DNA from: Ensifer sp. BR816 | GTDB lineage: Bacteria > Pseudomonadota > Alphaproteobacteria > Rhizobiales > Rhizobiaceae | Length of the DNA stretch: 64,000 nt | NCBI RefSeq assembly: GCF_000378985.1 | Contig: NZ_KB905370.1 | Coordinates: 5,020,799 to 5,084,798 of the forward strand | Reading direction: 5' to 3' | Shown here: positions 62,758 to 64,000 of the stretch, one piece after another | Layout: every line of letters starts with the position of its first letter | Position numbering within the stretch: position 1 is the stretch's first letter | The notes under the pieces: generated by a model | What the model saw: only the letters and a program-made list of their open reading frames with translations | The model's database searches: none | What the model was told of the DNA's origin: nothing | Made by a program: the position numbers and the translations under genes

Positions 62758-63741
62758 TCATCTTCCTCCGCCGACCTTGAGGCCGGGGGCAGGGCGTTCG
62801 TCGAGAATTTGCCGGCGGAAGCGAAAAAGTGCAGCCGGCCGGCCGCCGGTCGATGCAAGCGTCCCCCCGGTCGGTTCGACGAGTTCGGCGCCCTCGACCA
62901 GCCGGCGGAAGTTCTGCTTGTGCAGATGGCGGCCGGAGATCGCCTCGACCGTCGCCTGAAGGTCGGTAAGGGTGAATTCCGGCGGCATCAGTTCGAAGAC
63001 CACGGGTCGGTATTTGATCTTGCCACGCAGCCGGGCGACGGCGGTCGCGACGATGCGGCGATGGTCGTGCCGCATCGCCAGCCCGGCCGCCGGCTTGTCG
63101 GGTTTACCGCAGTGGCCGTCGATCACCGCTTCGCGCACCAGCCCGGCTTCGTAAAGCAGCTCGTAGCGTTCCAGCACGCGTTCCTCGTCCCAGGGAAAAT
63201 CGTCGAGGCCAAAGGCCAGCCGCACACGCGACCGGCGCTGCGCGCTCGCAGCGGATTTCTCGTCGCCATTGGGGCCGGCTTCCCAGCGGCTGAGTGCGGG
63301 CAGAATCGCCTGGTCGAGCACGTGAGGACGTCCCTGGCGCCAGTCCTCCCAAGGCAGGTAGCCGTACCAATCCCGCCAATGGGCGCCGGCTTCCGCCAAT
63401 CTCTCGTTGTTCTCGGCATCCGTGCGCGTCAGCGCCAGATAGCCGACGGAGACCATGTGCTTGCCTTCTTCACCGGGCAGGCGCTGGCGACCGCGATCGC
63501 CGAAGGTGTAGAGCTGCTCGATATAGCCGAGCTTCAGCGCCGTTCGCTTTTCGACGCGGGCGCGCAGGCTGGCCTCGAAGGTGCGGTGGCGCGCCGGGTC
63601 GAAGGGTCCGAAGGGCAGGCCGTCGCGCGTGTCACCGTCCGTTTCGCTGACCGCGAGGATGCGCGGACTGCGGTTGACCACGGCGACAATGACCGCGTTG
63701 AGGCCAATCTCGACGGTGGCCGGCATCCCTTCAGTCTGCAT
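62758..63741 (-). CDS. nadQ: NadQ-type NAD-biosynthesis regulator (Nudix-like/NrtR-related)
   Basis: A 327-aa protein with an N-terminal Nudix-like domain whose catalytic Nudix box is not evident, and a C-terminal winged helix like that of NrtR: FTLTDLQATVEAISGRHLHK, NFRRLVEGAELVEPTG and GGRPAALFRFR. I recall this COG4111/NadQ group as a repressor of NAD genes in alphaproteobacteria. Its place beside nadABC, and the palindrome before nadA, support that. The start is ATG 63741, overlapping the upstream phosphatase-like gene by 11 bp. Confidence 0.85.
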   Translation of the reverse strand: MQTEGMPATVEIGLNAVIVAVVNRSPRILAVSETDGDTRDGLPFGPFDPARHRTFEASLRARVEKRTALKLGYIEQLYTFGDRGRQRLPGEEGKHMVSVGYLALTRTDAENNERLAEAGAHWRDWYGYLPWEDWRQGRPHVLDQAILPALSRWEAGPNGDEKSAASAQRRSRVRLAFGLDDFPWDEERVLERYELLYEAGLVREAVIDGHCGKPDKPAAGLAMRHDHRRIVATAVARLRGKIKYRPVVFELMPPEFTLTDLQATVEAISGRHLHKQNFRRLVEGAELVEPTGGTLASTGGRPAALFRFRRQILDERPAPGLKVGGGR

Positions 63742-64000
63742 CGTGCCCTTCTTCCGGAAGAAGCGGCAGGAGGAACGGGGCATTGCCGTCGGCGTCCGCG
63801 CCGCGACCGATCGCCCGCACCGCGGCGACGAGCCTCCCCTGTCGCGCCAGCGCCAGATCGCCGATCTCCACGAGCCGCGCATTCGGCGTCGCAAAGGGCG
63901 AGGCGAGCCGCAGGCGCTTTACCAGCGCGTCGTCGTCCTGGTCCGGTTCGACGGCAAGCGCCGCGATCAGCGCCGCGGCGGGCGAGCGGGAGACTCCCAT
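63731..64000 (-). CDS. Protein tyrosine phosphatase-like protein, cut by the window edge
   Basis: Only the C-terminal 89 residues are in the window. They start within MGVSRSPAAALIAALA, the second half of the tyrosine/dual-specificity phosphatase P-loop (C-x5-R-S); the catalytic Cys would lie just outside, so the Met at 64000 is probably internal. The last 11 bases overlap nadQ, which indicates coupled translation. The substrate is unknown. Confidence 0.7.
   Translation of the reverse strand: MGVSRSPAAALIAALAVEPDQDDDALVKRLRLASPFATPNARLVEIGDLALARQGRLVAAVRAIGRGADADGNAPFLLPLLPEEGHDAD

Overview
This is a 64 kb stretch of high-GC alphaproteobacterial chromosome, almost certainly from Sinorhizobium/Ensifer and close to S. 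meliloti. The pointers are the rkpK-lpsL pair, two RopA-type porins, a Tat-exported PhoX preceded by a PHO box, a CuZn-SOD gene with an EcfG/RpoE2-type promoter, RIME-like intergenic palindromes, and the acpS-lepB-rnc-era cluster followed further on by recO. It is mostly ordinary core chromosome. There are no rRNA genes, CRISPR arrays, prophages or insertion sequences. One tRNA-Ser(GCU) is present.

Layout. 1-4.5 kb: a gene cut by the window edge, a degenerate family-4-like uracil-DNA glycosylase, a YegD-like Hsp70 and ETF-ubiquinone oxidoreductase. 5-9.7 kb: an OpuA-type binding protein and permease without an ATPase gene, an EamA exporter divergent from an AsnC regulator, and a lipid kinase. 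9.7-13.3 kb: a GT39/83-like glycosyltransferase, an ArnC/RgtE-like GT2 and a flippase-like membrane protein, which look like a polyprenyl-phosphate-sugar module. 13.3-20.5 kb: AMP nucleosidase, small membrane proteins, a GST, a DUF2147 protein, a Sel1 protein, a HisC-like aminotransferase, two PilZ proteins and tRNA-Ser. 20.5-24.8 kb: two near-identical porin genes in convergent orientation around a tyrosine recombinase. 24.8-31.2 kb: a hydrolase, a lytic transglycosylase, dapA-smpB, a NYN-domain protein and rpoZ. 31.3-37.5 kb: the stringent-response gene rsh, a 50-aa gene, DUF2062, acpS, lepB, rnc and era. 37.5-44.4 kb: GDPD, glutathionyl-hydroquinone reductase, cfa, tex and a small secreted protein. 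44.7-50.2 kb: rkpK, lpsL, an ArsR/SRPBCC/VOC cluster, an L,D-transpeptidase lipoprotein and recO. 50.3-58.3 kb: phoX, DUF2339, HD, MOSC and MFS genes. 58.4-64 kb: nadABC with a palindromic operator, sodC, and nadQ overlapping a truncated tyrosine-phosphatase-like gene.

The genes fall into a few working groups. RkpK and LpsL make UDP-GlcA and then UDP-GalA, possible substrate for the GT2/GT39 lipid-sugar module. NadQ probably represses nadABC through the palindrome in front of nadA. ETF-QO and the DUF2147 gene share a LiuR-like operator. sodC, and perhaps two small genes, look like general-stress (EcfG) targets, and phoX a PhoB target. The most unusual structure is the convergent porin pair around an intact tyrosine recombinase. 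Recombination between the copies would invert the middle and exchange porin 3' halves. Five RIME-like elements, a half element and a decayed remnant punctuate the intergenic spaces, mostly between convergent genes.
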